64,000 nt of DNA. It comes from CF-162 sp963667205. GTDB lineage: Bacteria > Chloroflexota > Dehalococcoidia > SM23-28-2 > RBG-16-64-32. Shown here one piece after another: positions 17,212 through 25,043 of this stretch. Position numbers and translations under genes: made by a program. Where the stretch lies: positions 124,001 through 188,000 of the forward strand of contig OY762959.1 in NCBI GenBank assembly GCA_963667205.1. The letters run 5' to 3'. The notes beneath the pieces were generated by a model that was given only the letters and a program-made list of their open reading frames with translations, was not told the DNA's origin and did no database searches. Every line of letters begins with the position of its first letter. Position 1 is the stretch's first letter.

Positions 17212-17529
17212 TTAGTCCCGGCTGCCTTCCGGTGTAGGAGGCCTCGTGATGCCCTCGACGAAGAGCAGCGTACCGGTCGTCGCTTCCAGGCGCAGCGGCA
17301 GTATCGCCTGGTACTCGGCGGAGTCGTACCAGTCGCGAGCGGCCTGCGAGTCCGGGAGCTCGCCGACGATCGTGCGCGTGAAGGCGAGCTCGCCCTCCCG
17401 CACCTCGGCCTCGCTTGCGGCGGCGATCTTGCCGCCGAAGCTGCCGGTCGTCGCTCCCACTTTCGACGCGTACAAGAGGTACTTCGCAACGTCGTGGAGG
17501 TGCATCTGGGCGACAACGTAAGCGGCCAT
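17212..17529 (-). CDS. DUF1330-family protein between the CoA-ligase subunits
   Basis: A 105-residue dimeric alpha-beta-barrel (ABM-like) protein of the DUF1330 type. It has AAYVVAQMHLHDVAKYLLYA at the start, DSAEYQAILPLRLEATTGTL as the family signature, and LLFVEGITRPP at the end. No reaction is known for the family. Its ATG overlaps the TGA of the CoA-ligase beta gene (ATGA) and its stop is 3 bp before the alpha gene start. It is thus translationally locked into the ligase operon. Either a regulator or an accessory subunit is conceivable. Confidence 0.8.
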   Translation of the reverse strand: MAAYVVAQMHLHDVAKYLLYASKVGATTGSFGGKIAAASEAEVREGELAFTRTIVGELPDSQAARDWYDSAEYQAILPLRLEATTGTLLFVEGITRPPTPEGSRD

Positions 17530-18734
17530 CAGCTCCCGATCTTCTCCACCGCCCGGCGCGCGGCCTCTGACATTGACACCGTGCGGTCGCAGTAGTCGAC
17601 GCCGTACTTCTCGAGCAGCTTGAACCCCTCGCCCTCCCAGGCGCCGGGGATGCGGAAGACGGCGATCTTCTCCGCCGGGTCGAACCCCGACTCGACGACG
17701 CCCTTCACGACCCCACGCGCAACGATGTCGACGCGCGTGTTAGAGACAACGTTCATAATCACGGCGATCTTGTCGACGCCGGGCTTGCTCAGGATCAGCT
17801 TCGTCAGCTCGCAGGCCTTGAGGACGCTCGGGTTGCCGCCGATCTCGCAGTAGTTCGCCGGCTTGCCACCGTATTTCTGCACCGCGTCAAAGATCGTCAG
17901 TGAGCCACCGCCCGCGCCGATTACCAGGCCCAGGTTGCCGTCGAACTCGACGACGCGGCCGGCGACGCCGCGGTGGTCGACCTGGTCGACGCGCGCACCG
18001 CGCATCTCGAAGTCTGTCGGCGGCCGGCCCTGGCGCATCTCGTCCGCGTCGATGCCCAGCTCATCCAGCACCGCCGACTGGTGCCGCTCACGGGCCTCCT
18101 CCTCCATGTCCAGGTGGCAGTCGAGCACGACGAACGAGCCGTCCTCCAGCTTCCCGAGCGGGTTGATCTCGGCCAGCGTCAGGTTGTACGCGAGGAACGT
18201 CCGCACGAGCTGCGCGAGAACTCGCGTGAGCTGGTTCAAATCGCCGCTCGTGATGTCCAGCGAGGCGACAGCCTCCTTCGCCTGGTAGTCGGAAAACGGG
18301 TGCAGCGTCGAGAAGTGCACCTTCGCGATGTGCTGCGGGTGCGTCTCGGCCACCTCTTCGATGTCGATGCCGCCCATGTCGCTGACGATCATGACCGGCA
18401 GCTTGGCCACGGCATCGAACGTCACGCCCAGGAAGTACTCCTTCGCCACGGCTGCCTTCGCCTCCACCAGCACGTTGACCGGCAGCTGGTCGCTGATGGG
18501 CAGCTTCAGGATCTCCGCGCAGGCCGCCTCGGCCTCCGCCGGAGTGTCAGCGAACTTCACGCCGCCCGCTTTCATCCGGCCGCCGGACAGCACCTGCGAC
18601 TTGAGCACCACCGCCACACCGATCTCACCCGCGATCCTCCCGGCGTCTTTCGGCTCGTCGGCCGTCCCGCCGTCGGGCAGCCGCACGCCCTGCTTGCGCA
18701 GTAGCGCCTTCGCTTCGTATTCGTAGAACCGCAT
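17529..18734 (-). CDS. Succinyl-CoA ligase beta-like subunit (divergent ATP-grasp)
   Basis: A 401-residue ATP-grasp CoA-ligase subunit starting MRFYEYEAKALLRKQGVRLP. The start overlaps the mcl stop (TAATG). ATP-grasp features are VVLKSQVLSGGRMKAGGVKF and AEINPLGKLEDGSFVVLDCH. In canonical SucC and in malate thiokinase MtkA the C-terminal CoA-ligase domain reads 'NIFGGIxRCD' or 'NIFAGINRCD'. Here it reads IMNVVSNTRVDIVARG, and 'GAGLAMGTMD' is replaced by GAGGGSLTIFDA. The protein is therefore outside the standard SucC and MtkA groups and may activate a different acid. Coupling to mcl points to malate, citramalate or a related C4-C5 acid as candidate substrate. Confidence 0.85.
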   Translation of the reverse strand: MRFYEYEAKALLRKQGVRLPDGGTADEPKDAGRIAGEIGVAVVLKSQVLSGGRMKAGGVKFADTPAEAEAACAEILKLPISDQLPVNVLVEAKAAVAKEYFLGVTFDAVAKLPVMIVSDMGGIDIEEVAETHPQHIAKVHFSTLHPFSDYQAKEAVASLDITSGDLNQLTRVLAQLVRTFLAYNLTLAEINPLGKLEDGSFVVLDCHLDMEEEARERHQSAVLDELGIDADEMRQGRPPTDFEMRGARVDQVDHRGVAGRVVEFDGNLGLVIGAGGGSLTIFDAVQKYGGKPANYCEIGGNPSVLKACELTKLILSKPGVDKIAVIMNVVSNTRVDIVARGVVKGVVESGFDPAEKIAVFRIPGAWEGEGFKLLEKYGVDYCDRTVSMSEAARRAVEKIGS

Positions 18735-19783
18735 TAGAAGCCGTATAGCTCCGCGTATTCCGAGTCGCGCTCGGCGATCATTCTCGCTGTCTGCACCATC
18801 ACCTGCGCCTGCTTGAACGTGGCGTCGTCCTGCATCCTCCCGTCGAGCATAACCGTGCCCGTCCCATCGCCCATCGCCTCGATGATGCGCCCGGCGGTCT
18901 TGACTTCCTCTGCTGTAGGACTGAACTCGCGCCGGGCGATCTCTATCTGGCTCGGGTGGAGCGTCCAGGCGCCGACGCAGCCCATCAGGAAAGCCGCCCT
19001 GAACTGGTACTGGCAGGCAACCGGGTCTTCGATCGCGCCGAAGGGGCCGTAGAGCGGCAGAATGCCAGCCGAATTGCAGGCGTCTACCATGCGCGCCAGC
19101 GTGTAGTGCCACGGGTCCTGCTGCGCCGAAATTCGCGGCGCAGCAGGGTCGTCCGCGTCCGGATCAGCGATGACCTGATACGACGGGTGGCCGCCGCCGA
19201 CCCGCGTCGTCTTCATCCTCCGGGAGGCGGCGAGGTCCGCCGGCCCCAGGCTGATGCCCTGCATGCGCGGGCTGGCGGCGGCGATCGCCTCGACGTTCGA
19301 GACGCCGAGGGCCGTCTCCAGTATCGCGTGCACCTGCAGGGACTTCTTGATCTCGTGCTTCGCTTCTAGCTGGGCGAGCAGGCGATCGATGTAGTGGATG
19401 TCCCACGGTCCTTCGACCTTGGGCACCATCACCACGTCGAGCTTGTCGCCGGCCTGAGGGATGACCGTAAAGAGGTCGTCGAGCACCCAAGGGCTGTCCA
19501 GGCTGTTGATGCGCGTCCAGAGCGACGTATCACCAAAGTCGTTGTTGAGCGCCACCTCAACGAGGCCTTTCCTGGCAGACTCTTTGTCCGCCGCCGGGAT
19601 GGCGTCTTCCAAGTTGCCGAGCAGGACATCCACTTTTGGGATGAGCTCAGGGATCTTCGCTCGCACCTTGTCTATCTGCGGTGGAAAGAAGTGGATCATC
19701 CGGTACGGCCGCGCGGGAATCTCCGCCGGTGGCGCGGGCGCTCCGGACGCAAGTGGCGCGAAGAACGCCCTGGGATTGCGCAT
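18734..19783 (-). CDS. mcl: Malyl-CoA / beta-methylmalyl-CoA / citramalyl-CoA lyase
   Basis: A 349-residue HpcH/HpaI-type CoA ester lyase. Length and wording track the Chloroflexus trifunctional Mcl: RPYRMIHFFPPQIDKVRAKI, VDVLLGNLEDAIP (metal-binding Glu/Asp), SPWVLDDL, VMVPKVEGPWDIHYIDR, SLGPADLAASRRMKTTRVGG and DGRMQDDATFKQAQVM. The enzyme cleaves malyl-CoA to acetyl-CoA and glyoxylate, makes beta-methylmalyl-CoA from propionyl-CoA and glyoxylate, and cleaves citramalyl-CoA to acetyl-CoA and pyruvate. It is the first gene of a five-gene operon with a CoA ligase and ferredoxin. Divergent from it is a second lyase. Assignment is from remembered family sequence. Confidence 0.87.
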   Translation of the reverse strand: MRNPRAFFAPLASGAPAPPAEIPARPYRMIHFFPPQIDKVRAKIPELIPKVDVLLGNLEDAIPAADKESARKGLVEVALNNDFGDTSLWTRINSLDSPWVLDDLFTVIPQAGDKLDVVMVPKVEGPWDIHYIDRLLAQLEAKHEIKKSLQVHAILETALGVSNVEAIAAASPRMQGISLGPADLAASRRMKTTRVGGGHPSYQVIADPDADDPAAPRISAQQDPWHYTLARMVDACNSAGILPLYGPFGAIEDPVACQYQFRAAFLMGCVGAWTLHPSQIEIARREFSPTAEEVKTAGRIIEAMGDGTGTVMLDGRMQDDATFKQAQVMVQTARMIAERDSEYAELYGF

Positions 19784-19934
19784 TATCGATTGGCTTCCCT
19801 TCGGTTGCTTCGCATGATCCGGGCTCCTTCGTGGGCTCGCCGCCTTCAGGCGCGGATGGATGGGGCGAACCGACGCGGATTATATGAACGCGCCCATACG
19901 GGGGTCAAGGCTGATCCGTGATATAACCGTAACT

Positions 19935-20837
19935 ATGAGCTGTATGACGCCTGCAGCGAAGCCGGGCGCCGAGCACTCGGTCATGCGCAGCATGATGACC
20001 GTTCCCGTCGTCGTCCGGCGCTTCATCGACAAGGCGCCCGCGGCCGGCGCCGACGCCGTCTGCCTCGACCTCGAGGACTCGATCCCGCCGGCGGAGAAGG
20101 CCGCCGCACGGCCGCTGGCCCGCGGGGCGATCGAGACGATGCCACGCTCCGGGTTCGCGCTCTACGTCCGCGTCAACGGCTACGCGACAGGCCTCACTGA
20201 AGACGACCTGGCGGCCGTCGTGCGGCCCGGTCTCGACGGTATCGTGCTCTCGAAGGCGGAATCAGCGGGGATAGTCGCTGACCTGGACGCGCATCTGGGC
20301 CGCCTGGAGAGCGAGCACGGCCTCGAAGCGGGCCACGTCGCCATCGTGCCGCTGATCGAGACGGCGAAGGGCATTATGGAGGCCTACGACGTCTGCCGCG
20401 CCTCAGAACGCATCACGGCCGCGATCTTCGGCGCGGAGGACTTCGCCACCGACATGGCGATCAAGCGCACCGACGCCGGCGAGGAAGTCCGCTGGGCACG
20501 AAGCATGGTCGCGGTTGCCTGTCGCGCCGCCGAAGTCGCGGCGATAGATACGCCAGACCCTAACTATAGCGACGAGGCGCACCTCGCCCGCCAGATGGCC
20601 CTCGCCCGGAGCCTGGGATATACCGGCAAGCTCTGCATACACCCCACTCAGGTACGAATAGCCAACGAGATCTTCAGCCCAGGGGAAGAGGAGATCGCCG
20701 AAGCGCGCGCCATCGTCGAGGCCTTCGAGCGCGAAGGACTGGCCAAAGGCATCGCCGCTATTGCCGTAGACGGTAGAATGATAGATACGCCCATCTACTG
20801 GCGCGCCCGGCGCCTCGTTGAGTGGGCAGAGGCATAG
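19935..20837 (+). CDS. CitE-like CoA ester lyase (HpcH/HpaI family)
   Basis: A 300-residue TIM-barrel lyase. The pattern is RSMMTVPVVVRRFIDKAPAA, GADAVCLDLEDSIPPAEK (Mg2+-binding), VAIVPLIETAKGIMEAYDVC, FGAEDFATDMAIKRTD and KLCIHPTQVRIANEIFSP. It belongs to the CitE-like/malyl-CoA/citramalyl-CoA lyase group and is shorter than Mcl, so it may do a single reaction such as (S)-citramalyl-CoA or malyl-CoA cleavage (or malyl-CoA thioester hydrolysis). The ATG at 19935 is favoured over earlier codons because the fold starts at RSMMTVP. No good Shine-Dalgarno was seen. It is divergent from mcl, and a 150-bp intergenic region probably holds both promoters. Confidence 0.83.
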   Translation: MSCMTPAAKPGAEHSVMRSMMTVPVVVRRFIDKAPAAGADAVCLDLEDSIPPAEKAAARPLARGAIETMPRSGFALYVRVNGYATGLTEDDLAAVVRPGLDGIVLSKAESAGIVADLDAHLGRLESEHGLEAGHVAIVPLIETAKGIMEAYDVCRASERITAAIFGAEDFATDMAIKRTDAGEEVRWARSMVAVACRAAEVAAIDTPDPNYSDEAHLARQMALARSLGYTGKLCIHPTQVRIANEIFSPGEEEIAEARAIVEAFEREGLAKGIAAIAVDGRMIDTPIYWRARRLVEWAEA

Positions 20838-20862
20838 TTCCGAGAACGAAAGAGGCCTTGCC

Positions 20863-22243
20863 ATGCCGCAAGTGTTCGTACCGATGCCGTTTCGCGAGGA
20901 GTTCGACGATGTGTACGCGGTCGTCGACAACACCTGCGCAGATGGCGTCTTCTCCGGAGACCTCAGCTGCCAGCGGGCCGACGAGCTCATGAAGCCGGGA
21001 GGGAAGATCACGGAGGAGATCATCGAGTCCATCCGGGCGGCAGACGTGCTCATCGCTGATCTGACTGATGCTAACCCGAACGTCATGTACGAGCTCGGCT
21101 ATGCCGCATGGGCTGGGTAAACCAACCAGTTTGTTGAATCAGGCGGTTGCTGAATCTCAATTCGACCTGAACGGCCTGCGACAGATCCTCTATGATCGAC
21201 AGCGCTTAATGACAAACCTTCGGCCCCTGCTGCTAAGTACGTTACGTGTTGCGCTCGATGACGACGATCGACCTGCGCCCGACGATGAGGACGGTGGGTC
21301 CGAGGCAGCGGAAACAGAGGCGGAGGCAAAGGGGCTGCGTCCAGTCAACGAACAGCTCGTATTGGAGATACAGTCATTTCATCTACAGCTCGAGGTGCAG
21401 CGAAAGGGACCCGACGTAATTGCGGTGAAGCAGTTAGCGAGCGAACTTTTGACACTACTCAATCAGGTGGTTGTTGTCGCAGGAAACCGTGAGGATTTGC
21501 AGGCTGCAGTTGGCGTGATTGGCAATTGCGCTGTCGAGATGGAGATGGCATATCTAGCACGCGAGGCTGAGGACACGCACAAGAGAGGAATCGGGTTAGA
21601 CGATACTAATGCCGGCATCCACATACAATACTGTGATTTCCTACTCGATCAGGGCCGTACCGAACCCGCGCAGGCTGAATTAAGCCGCGCAAAAGAGCTC
21701 GACCCAACTGATCGCAGAGTCCTTCAACTCGAGGCTAAGATGCAGCGCGTGTTAGGCGTAGAGGATCCCGACCTCGGCAAACGGCTCAAGGAGGCGTTCT
21801 TGCATGACCCAGCCAACAGTGCGAAAGCCGTGGCATACTTGCTGTATCTGGACGGCACCGACGCGAATTTGGATGAATTTAGGACTGCATGCTCAGCTTG
21901 GGAAGAGGCATTGCCCGTCGAAAAGAAGGTGACCGCAAGACGAGCGCTGGCCGACAGACTGGCAACGCTTAAGGATGAGCAGGCACTGGGCATGTACGAC
22001 GAAGTTCTTCAGACAGAAATGTCAGACGAAGACCGAGCAGACATTTACCACAACATGGCCACCTTGACGCGATCGCTCAAGGACGACACGGTGCTTGCCG
22101 AGCAGCATTGGCTCAGAGCATATGAGCTCGATCCGTCGGATCTGGCAATCCGGGCGTCGTTTTCGCAGTTCCTAAGCACCCAAGGAAAGATGGATGATGC
22201 CATCAAGGTCGCCAAAGGCGAAGCGATTGACAGAAGGGAGTAG
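20863..22243 (+). CDS. Nucleoside-deoxyribosyltransferase/TIR-like domain fused to TPR-like repeats, apparent frameshift
   Basis: Residues 1-90: VFVPMPFREEFDDVYAVVD, SCQRADELMKPGGKITEEII, ADVLIADLTDANPNVMYELG. The NPNVxYELGYA plus GKP pattern is that of NDT-like Rossmannoid domains related to TIR NADases, with a likely catalytic Glu in YELG. The ATG frame ends at 21120. One surplus G between 21103 and 21117 throws it off, and the reading continues in the next frame as GKPTSLLNQAVAES. A central helical region follows, then TPR-like helices (LLDQGRTEPAQAELSRAKEL, AEQHWLRAYELDPSDLAIRA, FLSTQGKMDDAIKV) to 22243. Total length would be about 459 residues. A/T-richer composition and codon use unlike the flanks suggest transfer. 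Role in nucleotide or NAD+ hydrolysis is inferred only. AAAGAGG precedes the ATG. Confidence 0.6.
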
Positions 22244-22405
22244 GGCGATTCGTGTTGGGGAGGTAGTTCCGCTTCCTACGACAAGCGGACGAGGGGCATG
22301 GACCTTTCTAAGGTAGTGTGAGCCTTCTTCCGGAGCGGCCGCGCTCACTCGATGTACTCGTGGCTTTCGACATGTTACACCGGTAATGAGACACTAGACG
22401 TGATC

Positions 22406-24085
22406 ATGTCGGGGAACAGAAGCAACGGCCACATCAGCGACCAGCACCAGCGCTGGCAGCGTGAGCAGTACGCGAAGGCTGTCGAGAAGCGCGGCGAGCG
22501 CGCCGACACGGACTTCCACACCAGCTCAACGCCCGTCGCCCCGCTCTACACGCCCGCGGACACCGAGGGCGCCGACTACAAGGCCAACGTCGGCTACCCC
22601 GGCGAGTACCCCTACACGCGCGGCGTCCAGCCCACGATGTACCGCGGCCGCCTCTGGTCGATCAGGCAGTACGCCGGTTACGGCACGCCGGCCGAGACCA
22701 ATGAGCGCTTCAAGTTCCTGCTCAAGGAAGGCCAGCCCGGTCTCTCCGTCGCCTTCGACCTGCCCACGCAGCTCGGCTATGACTCCGACAGCGAACTGGC
22801 GCTCGGCGAAGTCGGGAAGGTCGGCGTCGCCATCGACACCCTTGCCGACATGGAGACGATGTTCGAGGGCATCCCGCTCGACCAGGTGAGCACGTCGATG
22901 ACGATCAACGCACCGGCGGCGATCCTCGTCGCCATGTACGCCGTCGTTGGCCAGAAGCAGGGCGTCCCGCAAGACCGAATCTCCGGCACTGCCCAGAACG
23001 ACGTCCTCAAGGAGTACGTCGCCCGCGGCACCTACATCTACCCGCCGAAGCCCTCGCTGCGCCTCGCTGCCGACCTCATGGCCTACTGCGCGCGGGAGCT
23101 GCCGCGCTTCAACGCCATCAGCATCAGCGGCTACCACATGCGCGACGCCGGCTGTACCGCCGTGCAGGAGATCGCCTTCACCTTCGCCAACGCCATCGCC
23201 TACGTCGAGGCGGCGGTCGCTCGCGGCGTCACCGCCGACGATATCGGTCCGCGCATTTCCTGGATCTTCAACACTCAGAACAACTTCCTCGAGGAGATCG
23301 CCAAGTACCGGGCGCTGCGCCGCATCTGGGCGCGGATCATGAAGGAGCGGTTCGGGGCGTCGGACCCGCGCTCGATGATGCTCCGCACGCACGTCCAGAC
23401 GGGTGGCGCCACGCTCACGGCCCAGCAGCCTGAAGTCAACATCGTTCGCGCCGCGCTCCAGGCCCTGGCCAGCACCCTCGGCGGCGTCCAGTCGCTCGCG
23501 CTCGCCTGCTACGACGAGGCGCTCGCCCTACCCACCCAAAAATCACAGCGGATCGCCGTCCGCACGCAGCAAGTGATCGGCTACGAGAGCGGCATCGGCG
23601 ACTCCGTCGACGCGCTCGGCGGCTCCTACTACATCGAGAACCTCACGGACGAACTGGAGAAGGGCGCCCAGGAGTACCTCGACCGCGTCGAAGACATGGG
23701 CGGCGCGATCGCCGCCATCGAGTCCGGCTACGTCCAGCGCGAGATTCAGGAGGCGTCTTACGCCTACCAGAAGGCGATCGACGACGGCAAGAAAGTGATC
23801 GTCGGCGTCAATCGCTTCGTCGAAGAAGGCGAAGAACCGCAGATGATCTTCCGCCCGGACCCGGCCTCGGAGAAGGCACAGGTTGAGCGCCTGAACAGCG
23901 TCCGCAGCGAGCGTGATGACGCCGCCGTCAAGGCGTCTCTCGCCGCACTTGCCGAAGCCTGTAAGAACGGCGAAAACCTGATCGCCCCGATCTTCGAGGC
24001 CGTCAAGACCTACGCTTCCGTCGGCGAGATCTCCGACGCCATGCGCGGCGTCTTTGGCGAGTACACTCCCGCCACAGCAGTCTAG
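22406..24085 (+). CDS. Methylmalonyl-CoA mutase, large (catalytic) subunit
   Basis: A 559-residue TIM-barrel mutase subunit. PLYTPADTEGADYKANVGYP, then YTRGVQPTMYRGRLWSIRQY (substrate-binding), VAFDLPTQLGYDSDSELALG, FNAISISGYHMRDAGCTAVQ and ALGGSYYIENLTDELE are typical of the alpha subunit. The cobalamin-binding domain (DxHxxG) is absent, so a separate small subunit must exist outside the window, as in Archaea and many Chloroflexota. The reaction is (R)-methylmalonyl-CoA to succinyl-CoA. An ethylmalonyl-CoA or isobutyryl-CoA mutase role cannot be excluded. ATG 22406 is preferred over an earlier ATG at 22352 for homology, and no strong RBS decides it. The end overlaps the convergent channel gene by 4 bp. 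Confidence 0.88.
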   Translation: MSGNRSNGHISDQHQRWQREQYAKAVEKRGERADTDFHTSSTPVAPLYTPADTEGADYKANVGYPGEYPYTRGVQPTMYRGRLWSIRQYAGYGTPAETNERFKFLLKEGQPGLSVAFDLPTQLGYDSDSELALGEVGKVGVAIDTLADMETMFEGIPLDQVSTSMTINAPAAILVAMYAVVGQKQGVPQDRISGTAQNDVLKEYVARGTYIYPPKPSLRLAADLMAYCARELPRFNAISISGYHMRDAGCTAVQEIAFTFANAIAYVEAAVARGVTADDIGPRISWIFNTQNNFLEEIAKYRALRRIWARIMKERFGASDPRSMMLRTHVQTGGATLTAQQPEVNIVRAALQALASTLGGVQSLALACYDEALALPTQKSQRIAVRTQQVIGYESGIGDSVDALGGSYYIENLTDELEKGAQEYLDRVEDMGGAIAAIESGYVQREIQEASYAYQKAIDDGKKVIVGVNRFVEEGEEPQMIFRPDPASEKAQVERLNSVRSERDDAAVKASLAALAEACKNGENLIAPIFEAVKTYASVGEISDAMRGVFGEYTPATAV

Positions 24086-24920
24086 TCGGGCGCCGCCTCC
24101 TGCTCGCCGACCTCCCCCGTCGCCGTCTCCAGCGATGAGCTGTCCGCTCCCGGGCGTTCGGCCCGCAGCGCCTTGATCTCCGAGTCCATCTCCTCGAGCT
24201 TGGCCATCAGGTCGTGTGTCGTCACGCCGTGCACTTCGCCGCCTCCGAACTCCACGAGGAAGGCGGCGATATTCGCCGTCACCCAGCTGAAGAAGGCGAT
24301 CCCCACCAGCATCAGCAGCACCGCCACACCGCGGCCCTCCGGCGTCACCGGCACGTTGTCGCCGTAGCCCACCGTCGTCACCGTCGCCATCGCCCACCAG
24401 AGCGTCGTGCCGTAGTCATCCAGGCCACCGCCGGCGTTGTTTTCGAACGCCCACACCGCCGCGGCGCCGGCGAAGACGATCGCGATCCCTCCGAGGACGA
24501 TCCACTCCAGTCCCCGGTGCTTCATCAGCGAGTGCGTCGACGCCCAGACTCGCGCCAGGAACGGCGTCAGCCGGCCCAGCCTCAGCAGCCGCGCGCCCGG
24601 GCCGAGCGCGCGATGCGCAGCGGCCGCAGGAACGGCACGACGACGATCAGCACGTCGTACCAGTGCCGGATCAGGTAGCGGATCCTCTGCTCCGAGAGGA
24701 ATGTCCGTACCGACAGCTCCACCGCGAAGATCGCCCAGATGATGTACGACACCCCCTCGATCGCCAGGTCCGTGTCGCTGTCGACGTCGAACGCTATCGG
24801 CACAGCGATCAGCGGGATCATCGCCAACGCCAGGAGCAGCAACGGCCATTCCGTCGCCTCCTCGAACCGCTCGAGGAGCCGCGCGCGCCTCTCGCGTTGC
24901 GTCATTCTACCTGTGCTCAT
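24082..24920 (-). CDS. Voltage-gated K+ channel, apparent frameshift in S4
   Basis: The N-terminal half (MTQRERRARLLERFEEATEW, helices WPLLLLALAMIPLIAVPIAF, ISYIIWAIFAVELSVRTF-like and YDVLIVVVPFLRPLRIARSA) is S1-S4 and ends at a stop near 24582. The following bases, in another frame, continue S4 (LLRLGRLTPFLARV) then S5, the selectivity filter TVTTVGYGDNVP, S6 and a coiled C-terminus ending EVGEQEAAPD at 24082. The shift lies at 24596-24601 in GCCCGGGCGCGC. Intact, it would be a KvAP-like six-helix channel of about 278 residues. Start at 24920 or 24905. The voltage-sensor arginines are split by the lesion. Confidence 0.78.
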
Positions 24921-25043
24921 GCGTACGGAGATTCTAGCACCGCTGCCGGCGGCCGACGTAGGGAGCTGCCTTTCCAACGGACCTGTAGGGCAGGCTCGCC
25001 CAAAGGGTGGGGCACAGCGGACATCACCTGCCCGCACGACCGC

